Positions 1-7,971 of a DNA stretch of 64,000 nt are shown here, in pieces. The notes below the pieces were generated by a model. That model had not been told where the DNA came from. It did no database searches and worked only from the letters and a program-made list of their open reading frames with translations. The DNA comes from an uncultured Altererythrobacter sp. Lineage in GTDB: Bacteria > Pseudomonadota > Alphaproteobacteria > Sphingomonadales > Sphingomonadaceae. Position 1 is the stretch's first letter; every line of letters begins with the position of its first letter. Made by a program: the position numbers and the translations under genes. Location of the stretch: contig CAJXNC010000010.1 in assembly GCA_913056125.1 (NCBI GenBank), forward strand, positions 1 to 64,000, in the 5' to 3' direction.

Positions 1-77
1 GGCGGAGTAGCTCAGGTGGTTAGAGCAGCGGAATCATAATCCGCGTGTCGGGGGTTCGAGTCCCTCCTCCGCTACCA
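1..77 (+). tRNA. tRNA-Met (anticodon CAT, elongator type)
   Basis: A full cloverleaf can be drawn. The 7-bp acceptor stem GGCGGAG/CTCCGCT closes with a G-T first pair, the anticodon stem is GCGGA/TCCGC at 28-32 and 40-44, the loop contains CAT at 35-37, the T-arm carries GGTTCGAGTCC, and CCA is encoded at 75-77. The anticodon stem lacks the three G-C pairs of initiator tRNA, so elongator Met is the best call. A tRNA-Ile whose C34 is modified to lysidine also has CAT, but the acceptor sequence resembles known alphaproteobacterial tRNA-Met. The gene starts at base 1, so its promoter lies outside the window. Confidence 0.93.
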
Positions 78-138
78 ATCCCAATGTGATCGTATGCCAA
101 TTGCCCAAACCGTGACTGCGTGATAGGCGATTGTTCCC

Positions 139-837
139 ATGAGCTATTGCGACACTTGTCTTGTCCGGAACCGGGCAATCTGTGCAGCCCTCGACAATAA
201 CGAGGTAGAGGCGCTGAATGGTATTGGCCGCCGCAAGCAGCTGGAGCCAGGTGATCCGCTGATCTGGGAAGGCGAGGATTCGCTGCTGGTCGCCAATGTC
301 ATCGACGGCATCCTCAAGCTCACCAATTGCACGGAAGACGGTCGCGAGCAGATCGTCGGCGTCGTCTATCCCTCCGATTTCATCGGTCGGCCCTTCGGCG
401 AGACAAGCGCCTATTCGGTGACCGCTTTGACGGAGGCCAAGGTATGCATTTTCTCGCGTTCAGATTTCGACCGTTTCGCGCAAGAGCATCCCGCACTGGA
501 GCACAAGCTGCTCAAGCGTACGCTGGAAGAGCTCGACCGTACGCGCAACTGGATGCTGCTGCTTGCGCGCAAGAGCGCCGAGGAAAAGGTGGCCACTTTC
601 CTGCTCGACATGTCGGCACGCCTTGTCGAACCCGGCTGCGAAGCTCCGCAGGATGGCGCGCTCGAGGAATTCGACCTGCCTTTCTCGCGCCAGCAGATCG
701 GCGATATCCTTGGCCTGACCATCGAAACGGTCAGCCGGCAGATGACTCGCTTGAAGCGCGACGGCATGATCGACCTGCCCACGAGACGCCGTGTGAAGAT
801 CATCGACCGTTTCGCGCTTGAGGACATGGCTGGCTAA
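139..837 (+). CDS. fnrL: Crp/Fnr-family oxygen-responsive regulator (FnrL-like)
   Basis: The 232-aa protein has the FNR layout: an N-terminal cysteine cluster (C4, C7, C15), a cyclic-nucleotide-binding-like fold in which C103 sits where E. coli FNR has its fourth cluster ligand, a dimerisation helix around 120-155, and a C-terminal helix-turn-helix at about 182-210. The recognition helix contains E196-T-V-S199-R200, the E..SR pattern that reads TTGAT half-sites. Family knowledge says such proteins hold an oxygen-labile 4Fe-4S cluster and switch genes for micro-oxic respiration and tetrapyrrole synthesis. A candidate target site lies upstream of hemA in this window. It follows tRNA-Met and precedes the trehalose operon, with no obvious functional link to either. 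FixK-like proteins usually lack this full cysteine set. Confidence 0.88.
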   Translation: MSYCDTCLVRNRAICAALDNNEVEALNGIGRRKQLEPGDPLIWEGEDSLLVANVIDGILKLTNCTEDGREQIVGVVYPSDFIGRPFGETSAYSVTALTEAKVCIFSRSDFDRFAQEHPALEHKLLKRTLEELDRTRNWMLLLARKSAEEKVATFLLDMSARLVEPGCEAPQDGALEEFDLPFSRQQIGDILGLTIETVSRQMTRLKRDGMIDLPTRRRVKIIDRFALEDMAG

Positions 838-851
838 TTCCGGCTGCATTT

Positions 852-867
852 CCGCCTTTTATGGCGG
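852..867 (+). terminator. Possible weak terminator hairpin after fnrL
   Basis: CCGCC and GGCGG flank a 6-nt T-rich loop 15 bp after the fnrL stop, and a TTTTT run follows at about 878. The stem is only 5 bp, so this is a weak call. Confidence 0.3.
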
Positions 868-930
868 TATTCCGAGCTTTTTGCCCCTGCTGCATTGACC
901 GGACGTCTGTGCCGTTTATTGCAGTGCATC

Positions 931-1674
931 ATGCAGGGAAAACTCCAGCTGCCAGCACCGCCGGACCTCGAGGCCCTGCAAGAGGCCGGGCCGCTCGCCC
1001 TGTTTCTCGATTTCGATGGTACGCTGGTAGAGATCGCCCCGACCCCCGAAGGTATTAGCGTGCCCGTGACTCTGGCCGACGGTCTACACCGTCTCTCGGA
1101 CAGGCTCGATGGCCGCGTTGCGCTCGTCAGTGGGAGGGCGATTGCCGATATAGAGGGTTTCCTCGGCTCTTTGCGGCTTCCGCGTGCCGGGTCGCACGGC
1201 ATAGACAGGCGGCTCGCAGATGGCAGCGCGCTTGGCGCTGCGCCGGACGATTTTCCCGCAATCGTGCGCGGCAAGCTTGACGCCTTCGTTAGCGACAGCG
1301 GCTTTGCGCTCGAGACCAAGCCGCATGGTTCCGCGCTGCATTTCCGTTCCGATCCCTCGCTGGAGGAAGAGGGGCTGGAATTTGCCTTGGGGCTGGCTGC
1401 GGAGCATGATCTTCAGGTCAAGCGCGGGAAATGCGTGATCGAACTGGTTCGCCCAGGGGCGGACAAGGGCGGGGCGGTGGATGCCTTCATGCAGCATGAA
1501 GGCTTTGCCGGTTCGCGGCCTTTCTTCATCGGCGACGACATCACCGACGAAGACGGATTTGCTGCTGTGCTCAAATATGGAGGAGCTGGAATATTGGTCG
1601 GAGATCGCGAGCCTAGCTTGGCCCAGTATCGCCTTTCGGGACCGTCCGCCTTGCACGATTGGCTCGGCCTGTGA
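931..1674 (+). CDS. otsB: Trehalose-6-phosphate phosphatase
   Basis: OtsB removes the phosphate from trehalose-6-phosphate, the last step of the OtsAB route. The 247-aa protein is a HAD-superfamily phosphatase. The catalytic motif LDFDGTL places D27 and D29 as nucleophile and acid/base, and the C-terminal GDDITDEDGF segment is the usual magnesium-binding motif of trehalose-phosphatases. I chose ATG 931 because the longer reading frame begins at a TTG (895) whose extra residues resemble nothing conserved. The stop overlaps the GTG start of the next gene (GTGA), which indicates translational coupling in an otsB-GH15-otsA operon. Confidence 0.93.
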   Translation: MQGKLQLPAPPDLEALQEAGPLALFLDFDGTLVEIAPTPEGISVPVTLADGLHRLSDRLDGRVALVSGRAIADIEGFLGSLRLPRAGSHGIDRRLADGSALGAAPDDFPAIVRGKLDAFVSDSGFALETKPHGSALHFRSDPSLEEEGLEFALGLAAEHDLQVKRGKCVIELVRPGADKGGAVDAFMQHEGFAGSRPFFIGDDITDEDGFAAVLKYGGAGILVGDREPSLAQYRLSGPSALHDWLGL

Positions 1675-3485
1675 GCGCGGTGAAGGCGCCCGAGGCGCAT
1701 CCCGATCTTGAATTGTGGCCGGTCGGCAATTGCCAGGTCTCCGCCTTGGTGGATACCAATGGTGCCTTTGTCTGGGGTTGTGTGCCCCGCGTAGACGGCG
1801 ATCCGGCTTTCTGTGCCCTCCTGAATGGCGCCTCGCAGGATGTCGGCGTCTGGCGTTTCGAGCTGGAAGGACAAACCAGCACCAGCCAGAGCTATATTCG
1901 CAATACGCCGATCCTCCTGACCAAGATCGAGGCGGAGGACGGCAGCGCTATCGAGGTGCTCGATTTCTGTCCGCGCTTCGAGCGATCGGGGCGCATGTAT
2001 CGCCCCGTAGCCTTTGCCCGGATCGTGCGCCCGGTGGCAGGCAATCCGCGCGTAAAGGTCGTGCTGAAGCCGATGAAGAATTACGGTGCCAGCCTGGCGG
2101 ACACGACAAACGGCACGAACCATATCCGCTACCTGACGACGGGGCAGGCGTTGCGCCTCTCCACCGATGCGCCGGTTGGATACATCCTCGAGGGGCGGAC
2201 CTTCCGCATCGAAGGGGACACGCATTTCTTCCTCGGGCCGGATGAGCCGTTCTACGGCAATTTGCGCGAAGAAGTACGCCGGATGGAGCAATCCACGCGC
2301 AAATACTGGCAACACTGGTCGCGCAGCCTGGCAACGCCGTTCGAATGGCAGGAAGCCGTCATCCGCTGCGCAATCACGCTCAAGCTGTGCCAGCATGAGG
2401 AAACCGGTGCGATCGTTGCGGCGCTGACAACCTCGATCCCCGAAGCTCCCAATTCGGAGCGTAACTGGGACTATCGCTACTGCTGGATCCGCGATTCCTA
2501 TTACACGGTGCAGGCGCTTAATCGGCTCGGCGCTCTCGACGTCCTGGAGAAGTATCTCGGCTACCTGCGCAATATCGTCGATGACGCCAAGGGCGGCCAG
2601 ATCCAGCCGCTTTATTCGGTGATGGGCGTTGCCGAACTTAACGAGACCACCGCCTCCTGGCTGGAAGGTTATCGCGGCATGGGACCGGTGCGCGTGGGCA
2701 ATGCCGCTTACAAGCAGGTGCAACACGATTGCTACGGTCAGATCGTCCTGCCGACGGTGCAGGGCTTCTTCGACCAGCGCCTGCTACGCATTCCCGACGA
2801 TCGCGATTTTGCAAGCCTTGAGCAGGTGGGCGAGATGGCGTGGAAGATGCACGACCAGCCCGATGCCGGCCTGTGGGAATTCCGGACGCGGCAGGAAGTG
2901 CATACTTATTCCGCGGTGATGAGCTGGGCGGCCTGCGACCGCTTGGCGAGGGCTGCCAGGCACCTATGCAAGGATGATCGTGCCGCTTTCTGGCGCAAGC
3001 GGGCCGACACGATCCGGGCGACAATCGAAGAGAAGGCGTGGAAGGGCAATGGGGAGGGCGGTCATTACGGCGCCAGCTTCGAAAGCGACTATCTCGATGC
3101 CAGTCTTCTGCAGCTCCTCGAACTGCGTTTCATCAGCCCGGAAGACGAGCGATTCAAATCAACCTTCGAAATGGTCGAGCGTGATCTCAGGCGCGGCGAA
3201 CACATGCTTCGTTATGCGGCGGAGGATGATTTCGGTGCGCCCGAGACGGCGTTCAATATCTGTACTTTCTGGCTGATCGAGGCGCTGGCGCTGATGGGCA
3301 GGGAAGAAGAGGCACGCCAACTGTTCTGCACCATGCTCGGCCACCGGACCGATTCCGGGCTGATTTCGGAGGATATGGACTTCGAAACGGGTGAATTGTG
3401 GGGGAACTTCCCCCAGACCTACTCGCTGGTAGGTGTGATCAATTGTGCGGGTTTGCTGTCCAGGAAATGGAACACCGTACGTTAG
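1671..3485 (+). CDS. Glycoside hydrolase family 15 protein (glucoamylase/trehalase-like)
   Basis: The 604-aa protein matches GH15: an N-terminal beta-sandwich of about 200 residues followed by an (alpha/alpha)6 barrel. Recognisable segments are NWDYRYCWIRDSYYTV, GLWEFRTRQEVHTYSAVMSW (which carries the general-acid Glu) and the C-terminal GNFPQTYSLVG block following an acidic stretch. GH15 enzymes of this subtype hydrolyse alpha-glucosidic bonds by inversion, and some actinobacterial members are trehalases. There is no signal peptide, so it acts in the cytoplasm. GTG 1671 overlaps the otsB stop by 4 bp and otsA starts 7 bp downstream. Encoded between the two trehalose-synthesis enzymes, it probably acts on trehalose or a related glucan, but the substrate is not shown by sequence. 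Confidence 0.85.
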   Translation: MSAVKAPEAHPDLELWPVGNCQVSALVDTNGAFVWGCVPRVDGDPAFCALLNGASQDVGVWRFELEGQTSTSQSYIRNTPILLTKIEAEDGSAIEVLDFCPRFERSGRMYRPVAFARIVRPVAGNPRVKVVLKPMKNYGASLADTTNGTNHIRYLTTGQALRLSTDAPVGYILEGRTFRIEGDTHFFLGPDEPFYGNLREEVRRMEQSTRKYWQHWSRSLATPFEWQEAVIRCAITLKLCQHEETGAIVAALTTSIPEAPNSERNWDYRYCWIRDSYYTVQALNRLGALDVLEKYLGYLRNIVDDAKGGQIQPLYSVMGVAELNETTASWLEGYRGMGPVRVGNAAYKQVQHDCYGQIVLPTVQGFFDQRLLRIPDDRDFASLEQVGEMAWKMHDQPDAGLWEFRTRQEVHTYSAVMSWAACDRLARAARHLCKDDRAAFWRKRADTIRATIEEKAWKGNGEGGHYGASFESDYLDASLLQLLELRFISPEDERFKSTFEMVERDLRRGEHMLRYAAEDDFGAPETAFNICTFWLIEALALMGREEEARQLFCTMLGHRTDSGLISEDMDFETGELWGNFPQTYSLVGVINCAGLLSRKWNTVR

Positions 3486-3492
3486 GGGAATC

Positions 3493-4881
3493 ATGAATCG
3501 TCTTGTTGTCATTTCGAACCGTGTGGCCGTGCCCAAGGCGCGAGGTGCCGCCGGGGCACAAGGCGGACTGGCCGGGGCTCTCAATTCCGCGCTCAAGGAG
3601 AACGGCGGCATCTGGTTCGGCTGGTCGGGCCAGGAATGCGAGGAATTCACCGGCAATCTCAATGTCCAGCGCAATGATGGCGTGACCACGGCGACGATCG
3701 ATCTCGAAAAGCAGGACGTCGATGAATATTACAACGGCTACGCCAACTCGACACTCTGGCCGCTTTTCCACTATCGCATCGACCTGACCGAATACGAACG
3801 CGAGTTCGGCAAGGGCTATGAGCGTGTCAATGAACGCTTCGCCGAAAGCGCATTACCGCTCATCGAGGAAGGCGACCTGGTCTGGGTGCACGATTACCAC
3901 CTGATGCCGCTGGGCGAGAATTTGCGCGCGCGTGGGCTGAAGAACAAGCTGGGCTTCTTCCTGCATATTCCCTGGCCGCCGGCGAACCTGTTCGTCTCCT
4001 TGCCCTATCACGAAAGGCTGGTGCGCAGCCTTCTGCATTACGACTTGATTGGCTTCCAGAACGACACGTGGCTGGAAAGCTTCCTGCATTATTGCCGCAA
4101 GGAACTGGGCGCTCGGGTGGATGATGCGAGCGGTGCCGTTACGCTCGATGGGCATACGACAATCGCCCGGGCCTATCCGATTGGCATCGATTACGACTTC
4201 TTCATGGGCAAGGGCGAGACGGAGCTGGCGAAATCTTCCGAGAAACGGCTGGCCGATTCCTTGCGCGGTCGGACCTGCATGATCGGCGTCGACCGGCTCG
4301 ATTATTCCAAGGGTATCCCCGAGCGGATCGACGGTATCGGGCGCTTCTTCGACGTGGATCCGGAGCGGGTGGAAGACCTCGTCTTCATCCAGATCGCGCC
4401 GCCCAGCCGCGAGGATATCGGTTCGTATCAGAATATTCGCGAGATCCTCGAGCAGAAGTGCGGGCAGATCAATGGTGCGCGCTCTGATGTCGATCTCGTG
4501 CCGATCCGCTACGTCAACAAGGGCTACAACCAGGAAGAGCTGTTCGGCTTTTACCGCGCGTCGAAGATCGGACTTGTCACGCCTCTGCGTGACGGGATGA
4601 ACCTTGTCGCCAAGGAATATGTCGCCGCGCAGGATCCCGAGGATCCGGGGGTTTTGATCCTGTCGCAATTTGCAGGGGCCGCGCAGCAGATGCAGGACGC
4701 ATTGCTGGTCAATCCGCACAGTCCGGATGACCTTGCCCATAATATCCGTATCGCACTCGACATGCCCCTGGCAGAGCGCAAGGAGCGCTACGAGAAGCTC
4801 ATTGTCACCGTGCGCGAGGAGAATGTGCTGCGCTGGACCGAGAACTTCATCTCCGACATGGAGCAGCTCGGCCAGGCCTGA
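3493..4881 (+). CDS. otsA: Trehalose-6-phosphate synthase (GT20)
   Basis: OtsA joins UDP-glucose and glucose-6-phosphate to give trehalose-6-phosphate. The 462-aa protein begins MNRLVVISNRVAVPK, has the N-terminal GGLAGAL glycine loop, the HDYHLMPLG motif, VDRLDYSKGIPERI and the C-terminal RDGMNLVAKEYVA block that binds the nucleotide sugar. All are diagnostic for GT20. ATG 3493 is preferred over an upstream in-frame start because it gives the family's conserved N-terminus. It closes the trehalose operon and runs convergently towards the MAPEG genes, 12 bp apart. Confidence 0.95.
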   Translation: MNRLVVISNRVAVPKARGAAGAQGGLAGALNSALKENGGIWFGWSGQECEEFTGNLNVQRNDGVTTATIDLEKQDVDEYYNGYANSTLWPLFHYRIDLTEYEREFGKGYERVNERFAESALPLIEEGDLVWVHDYHLMPLGENLRARGLKNKLGFFLHIPWPPANLFVSLPYHERLVRSLLHYDLIGFQNDTWLESFLHYCRKELGARVDDASGAVTLDGHTTIARAYPIGIDYDFFMGKGETELAKSSEKRLADSLRGRTCMIGVDRLDYSKGIPERIDGIGRFFDVDPERVEDLVFIQIAPPSREDIGSYQNIREILEQKCGQINGARSDVDLVPIRYVNKGYNQEELFGFYRASKIGLVTPLRDGMNLVAKEYVAAQDPEDPGVLILSQFAGAAQQMQDALLVNPHSPDDLAHNIRIALDMPLAERKERYEKLIVTVREENVLRWTENFISDMEQLGQA

Positions 4882-4893
4882 CCGGCAGGTCTC

Positions 4894-5328
4894 TCAGAAC
4901 AGTGCGATCGCCGCGTGCAGGATCAGCGCGATGAGCGTCAGTGAGGACAGCACGAAGATCGCGAAGCGCAGGACCACCTTGTTGATGGTCGCCTGTACCA
5001 GCGAATGGAGCACGCGCAGTCCCACATAGATCCATGCCAGCCAGTAGTTGACGCCGTCTCCATGGCCGATGATCGCCAATGTGATCGCAATCGCATAGAA
5101 CACCGTAGGTGCTTCATGCAGGTGGTTGTAATTCTGCGCTTTCCACTGGACGCCGGGCGGCAAGACGCGATCCAGTGTGACCTCTGGATCATTGGCCAAG
5201 CGGTCTGGATCGACCTGCGCTTTGCTCATGGCGGGAATTCGCGTCGCATACATCCATAGCCACATGACCATGGTCCATGCTGCCAGCGCGACGACCGGCT
5301 GGAGGATGGACATTCCGATAAGGGTCAT
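4894..5328 (-). CDS. MAPEG-family membrane protein (distal copy)
   Basis: The 144-aa protein has four predicted membrane helices and the MAPEG-type segment QWKAQNYNHLHEAPTVFYA followed by YVGLRVLHSLVQATINKV. MAPEG proteins include glutathione-dependent microsomal transferases; bacterial members of this type are mostly uncharacterised. It overlaps the upstream copy by 4 bp (ATGA read on the minus strand), so the two are co-translated. The in-frame extension upstream of ATG 5328 reads through the neighbouring gene and is not used. Function beyond family membership is unknown. Confidence 0.8.
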   Translation of the reverse strand: MTLIGMSILQPVVALAAWTMVMWLWMYATRIPAMSKAQVDPDRLANDPEVTLDRVLPPGVQWKAQNYNHLHEAPTVFYAIAITLAIIGHGDGVNYWLAWIYVGLRVLHSLVQATINKVVLRFAIFVLSSLTLIALILHAAIALF

Positions 5329-5750
5329 AGCGTTACCATCAGGGAACGAGCCGCAAGAACCAGCAGCACAATACTGGAGAGTGTGAAGAGGCTCAGCCGA
5401 ACAGGGATGGTGTTGACCGTCGCCTGCCAAATCGAGTGCACAACGCGCAAGACCACATAGGCCCATGCCAACCAGATATCGAGCTGCGCCGCGCCTGCCA
5501 GAGCCAGGATCACCACCAGCGCGTAGAATATGGTCGGCTGCTCCATCAGGTGATTGTAGTTGTGCGCCTTCCACTGGGTCTTTGCGGGAATGATCCCTTC
5601 AAGGTCGCTGCCGCGGCGGCCGGGCTCTGCATTGCGTGCATCGATACCGGCGCGCTTGAGCGCGGGCAGCCGTGTAAAACCCATCCAGAAGAGCATGACG
5701 ACCGTCCAGGCCACCAGCACGGCAGCCGGCGCGAGCATTTCATTTTGCAT
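5325..5750 (-). CDS. MAPEG-family membrane protein (proximal copy)
   Basis: This 141-aa paralogue of the neighbouring MAPEG gene shares its length, four-helix pattern and core motif (QWKAHNYNHLMEQPTIFYAL, YVVLRVVHSIWQATVNTI). The tandem arrangement with a 4-bp overlap suggests local duplication and possibly a hetero-oligomer, since MAPEG enzymes work as trimers. The PLP enzyme gene upstream on the same strand ends 67 bp away. Substrate is unknown. Confidence 0.8.
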   Translation of the reverse strand: MQNEMLAPAAVLVAWTVVMLFWMGFTRLPALKRAGIDARNAEPGRRGSDLEGIIPAKTQWKAHNYNHLMEQPTIFYALVVILALAGAAQLDIWLAWAYVVLRVVHSIWQATVNTIPVRLSLFTLSSIVLLVLAARSLMVTL

Positions 5751-5817
5751 GGGTAATCCTCCCCTCCATGTGAAAGGGAAGGTGCGCAGCTCAACTTAGA
5801 TTGTCAATTGAAACCTA

Positions 5818-6792
5818 TTATGCCTGCCCGACGAGCTCGGCAAACATGTGCGGATCGACATTGCCGCCGGTCACCATGATCACCGTTCCTTCATCGAGCG
5901 GAACCTTGCCTGCCAATGCCGCGGCGACACCCGCCGCCGCACCGGGCTCCACCACAAGGCGCGCATGGGTGAAGAGAAAGCGGACCGCTTCGCGAATCTC
6001 CGTATCGCTTACTGTCAGGCCAGGCGCGGCGCGATTTCTCAACACGTTGAGATTGATCGCCTGCGCTGCCGGGGCGAGCAGGCAATCGCAGATCGTCTTT
6101 GGCGCGTCCTTGTTGGCGGCGAGCAGTTCGCCGGTCGCCATGCTGCGCCCGATCGTGTCCCAGCCGACCGGTTCGACCGGGACAATCTCTGCTTCGGGGC
6201 AGGCGAGGGCGAGCCCGGCAGATAGTCCACCACCCCCGCAAGGTGCGATGAAACGGGTAGGGGCAGGCAGCCCGTGCTCAGCCAGTTGCGCCTCTGCCTC
6301 TATCGCTGCGCTTCCCTGGCCTTCGATCACCCACGGATCGGCAAAGGCATGGACAATCGTTGCGCCGCTCTTTTCCTGCAATTCGCGGGCAATGGCATCG
6401 CGGTCACCGACATTACGCTCATAGGTGACGATCTGCGCTCCCAAGGCGCGGACGTTGTCGAGCTTGATGCGCGGGGCATCGCTCGGCATCACGATGGTGG
6501 CCTGCATGCCCAGCCGCCGAGCCGCCCAGGCGACACCTTGCGCATGGTTGCCGCTCGATACGCCGATGACGCCGCGTGCGCGCTCCCCTTCGGGAATTGC
6601 GCTGATCCGATTCCATGCGCCGCGTATCTTGAACGCTCCAATGGGTTGCAGGCTCTCGGCTTTCACCCAGCAGGACACGCCTGCGATCTCGACCGGCAAG
6701 AGCGGCGTTGGTGGCAGGATTTCCGCCACTTTGTCCGCCGCGCGCAGTACGCCTTCGCGTTTGGGAATTCGCATTGTCGCGCTTTGAGTCAT
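5818..6792 (-). CDS. Threonine/serine dehydratase-like PLP enzyme
   Basis: The 324-aa fold-type II PLP enzyme has the Schiff-base lysine in GAFKIRG (K55), the SSGNHAQG substrate loop and the glycine-rich phosphate clamp PCGGGGLSAG. These match catabolic-type threonine dehydratase and serine racemase relatives: deamination of threonine to 2-oxobutyrate or of serine to pyruvate. There is no C-terminal ACT regulatory domain, so it is not the allosteric biosynthetic IlvA. ATG 6792 gives MTQSATMRIPKREG; an ATG 18 bp upstream and one 18 bp downstream are also possible. It is divergent from the deoxyhypusine synthase-like gene. Confidence 0.85.
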   Translation of the reverse strand: MTQSATMRIPKREGVLRAADKVAEILPPTPLLPVEIAGVSCWVKAESLQPIGAFKIRGAWNRISAIPEGERARGVIGVSSGNHAQGVAWAARRLGMQATIVMPSDAPRIKLDNVRALGAQIVTYERNVGDRDAIARELQEKSGATIVHAFADPWVIEGQGSAAIEAEAQLAEHGLPAPTRFIAPCGGGGLSAGLALACPEAEIVPVEPVGWDTIGRSMATGELLAANKDAPKTICDCLLAPAAQAINLNVLRNRAAPGLTVSDTEIREAVRFLFTHARLVVEPGAAAGVAAALAGKVPLDEGTVIMVTGGNVDPHMFAELVGQA

Positions 6793-6874
6793 ATGCCATG
6801 CGAAATACATGTTTACGTTCGGTACGCCAGCGACTATCGGGCGCGCCCTTCAATCCGGGAACCCGCATTGTTTT

Positions 6875-6901
6875 GGGTCCGTTGTCCCGGCAAATGGACC
6901 C
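6875..6901 (+). promoter_or_regulatory. Leader hairpin before the deoxyhypusine synthase-like gene
   Basis: GGGTCC at 6875-6880 and GGACCC at 6896-6901 can form a 6-bp stem that ends directly at the GGAG ribosome-binding site of the next gene (ATG 6913). Whether it controls translation is unknown. Confidence 0.3.
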
Positions 6902-6912
6902 GGAGTATTTCG

Positions 6913-7965
6913 ATGACTGATTCCAAGATCAACGACACGCGTAAGGCCGAACTGCTGAGCACTACGGTCGAGCATATCGACATCACCAGTTTCGACGCGC
7001 GCCCGATCATTGATTCGATGAAGAAGATGAGCTTCACCAGCCGTGATCTGGCGAACGCGACGGGCATCTACAACCAGATGCTGGCAGACAAGGACTGCAC
7101 CATCTTCCTCGTCATCGCCGGTTCGACCAGTGCTGGCGGGTGCATGGATCTCTATGCCGAGCTGATCCGTTCCAATATGGTCGATTGCGTGGTCGCCACC
7201 GGCGCAACCATTGTCGACATGGATTTCTTCGAAGGGCTTGGCCACAAGCACTACCAGGCGCTCGAAGTGCCTGACGATGACACGCTGCGCTCGCTCTATA
7301 TCGACCGTATCTACGATACCTATATCGATGAGGAGCAGCTGCAGGATTGCGACTTCACCATCAACAAGATCGCCAACGAGCTCCCCGCAAAGGCCTATTC
7401 GAGCCGCGCCTTCATTCGTGAGATGGGCCGCTACCTGTCCGAGCACGGCAAGAAGGAAAACAGCCTGGTCAAGCTCGCATACGAACACGATGTGCCGATC
7501 TTCTGTCCCGCTTTTGTCGATAGCTCGGCCGGTTTCGGCCTGGTCAAGCACCAGGTTGACCAAATGGCCAAGGGCGAGCCTTACCTGATGATCGATGCGG
7601 TGGCCGATTTCCGCGAGCTCACACAGATCAAGATGGAGGCCGGCGAATCGGGCCTTCTCATGGTCGGCGGCGGTGTGCCGAAGAACTTCATCCAGGATAC
7701 GGTCGTTTGCGCCGAAATCCTCGGTCACGAAGACGTGGCGGTGCACAAATATGCCGTGCAGATCACCGTGGCTGACGTGCGTGACGGTGCCTGTTCCTCC
7801 TCGACGCTTCAGGAAGCGGCAAGCTGGGGCAAGGTTTCGACCGCGATCGAGCAGATGGTCTTTGCCGAGGCCGGTTCGGTCATGCCGCTGCTGGCGTCGG
7901 ACGCTTATCACCGTGAACACTGGAAGACCCGCGACAAGCGCCGCTGGTCCAAGCTGTTCGACTAG
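6913..7965 (+). CDS. Deoxyhypusine synthase-like protein
   Basis: The 350-aa protein is homologous to deoxyhypusine synthase (DHS), which moves the aminobutyl group of spermidine to a lysine of eIF5A using NAD. Bacteria lack eIF5A, so a low-molecular-weight amine acceptor is more likely, as in plant homospermidine synthase, which evolved from DHS. The DHS-like core GGGVPKNF...DGACSSSTLQEAASWGKV is clear. K257 aligns with human K287 and K307 in SWGK aligns with catalytic K329, but the residue aligned with human H288 is N258. ATG 6913 follows a GGAG ribosome-binding site; the longer in-frame extension is antisense to the PLP enzyme and is rejected. An ornithine decarboxylase gene lies 1.8 kb downstream, supporting a polyamine role. 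Confidence 0.85.
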   Translation: MTDSKINDTRKAELLSTTVEHIDITSFDARPIIDSMKKMSFTSRDLANATGIYNQMLADKDCTIFLVIAGSTSAGGCMDLYAELIRSNMVDCVVATGATIVDMDFFEGLGHKHYQALEVPDDDTLRSLYIDRIYDTYIDEEQLQDCDFTINKIANELPAKAYSSRAFIREMGRYLSEHGKKENSLVKLAYEHDVPIFCPAFVDSSAGFGLVKHQVDQMAKGEPYLMIDAVADFRELTQIKMEAGESGLLMVGGGVPKNFIQDTVVCAEILGHEDVAVHKYAVQITVADVRDGACSSSTLQEAASWGKVSTAIEQMVFAEAGSVMPLLASDAYHREHWKTRDKRRWSKLFD

Positions 7966-7971
7966 GCTTCG

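Noticed and set aside
6274-6912. Long in-frame extension upstream of the deoxyhypusine synthase-like gene
   Set aside because: It is antisense to the PLP enzyme gene, has cysteine- and arginine-rich random-looking sequence, and the ribosome-binding site lies right before ATG 6913.
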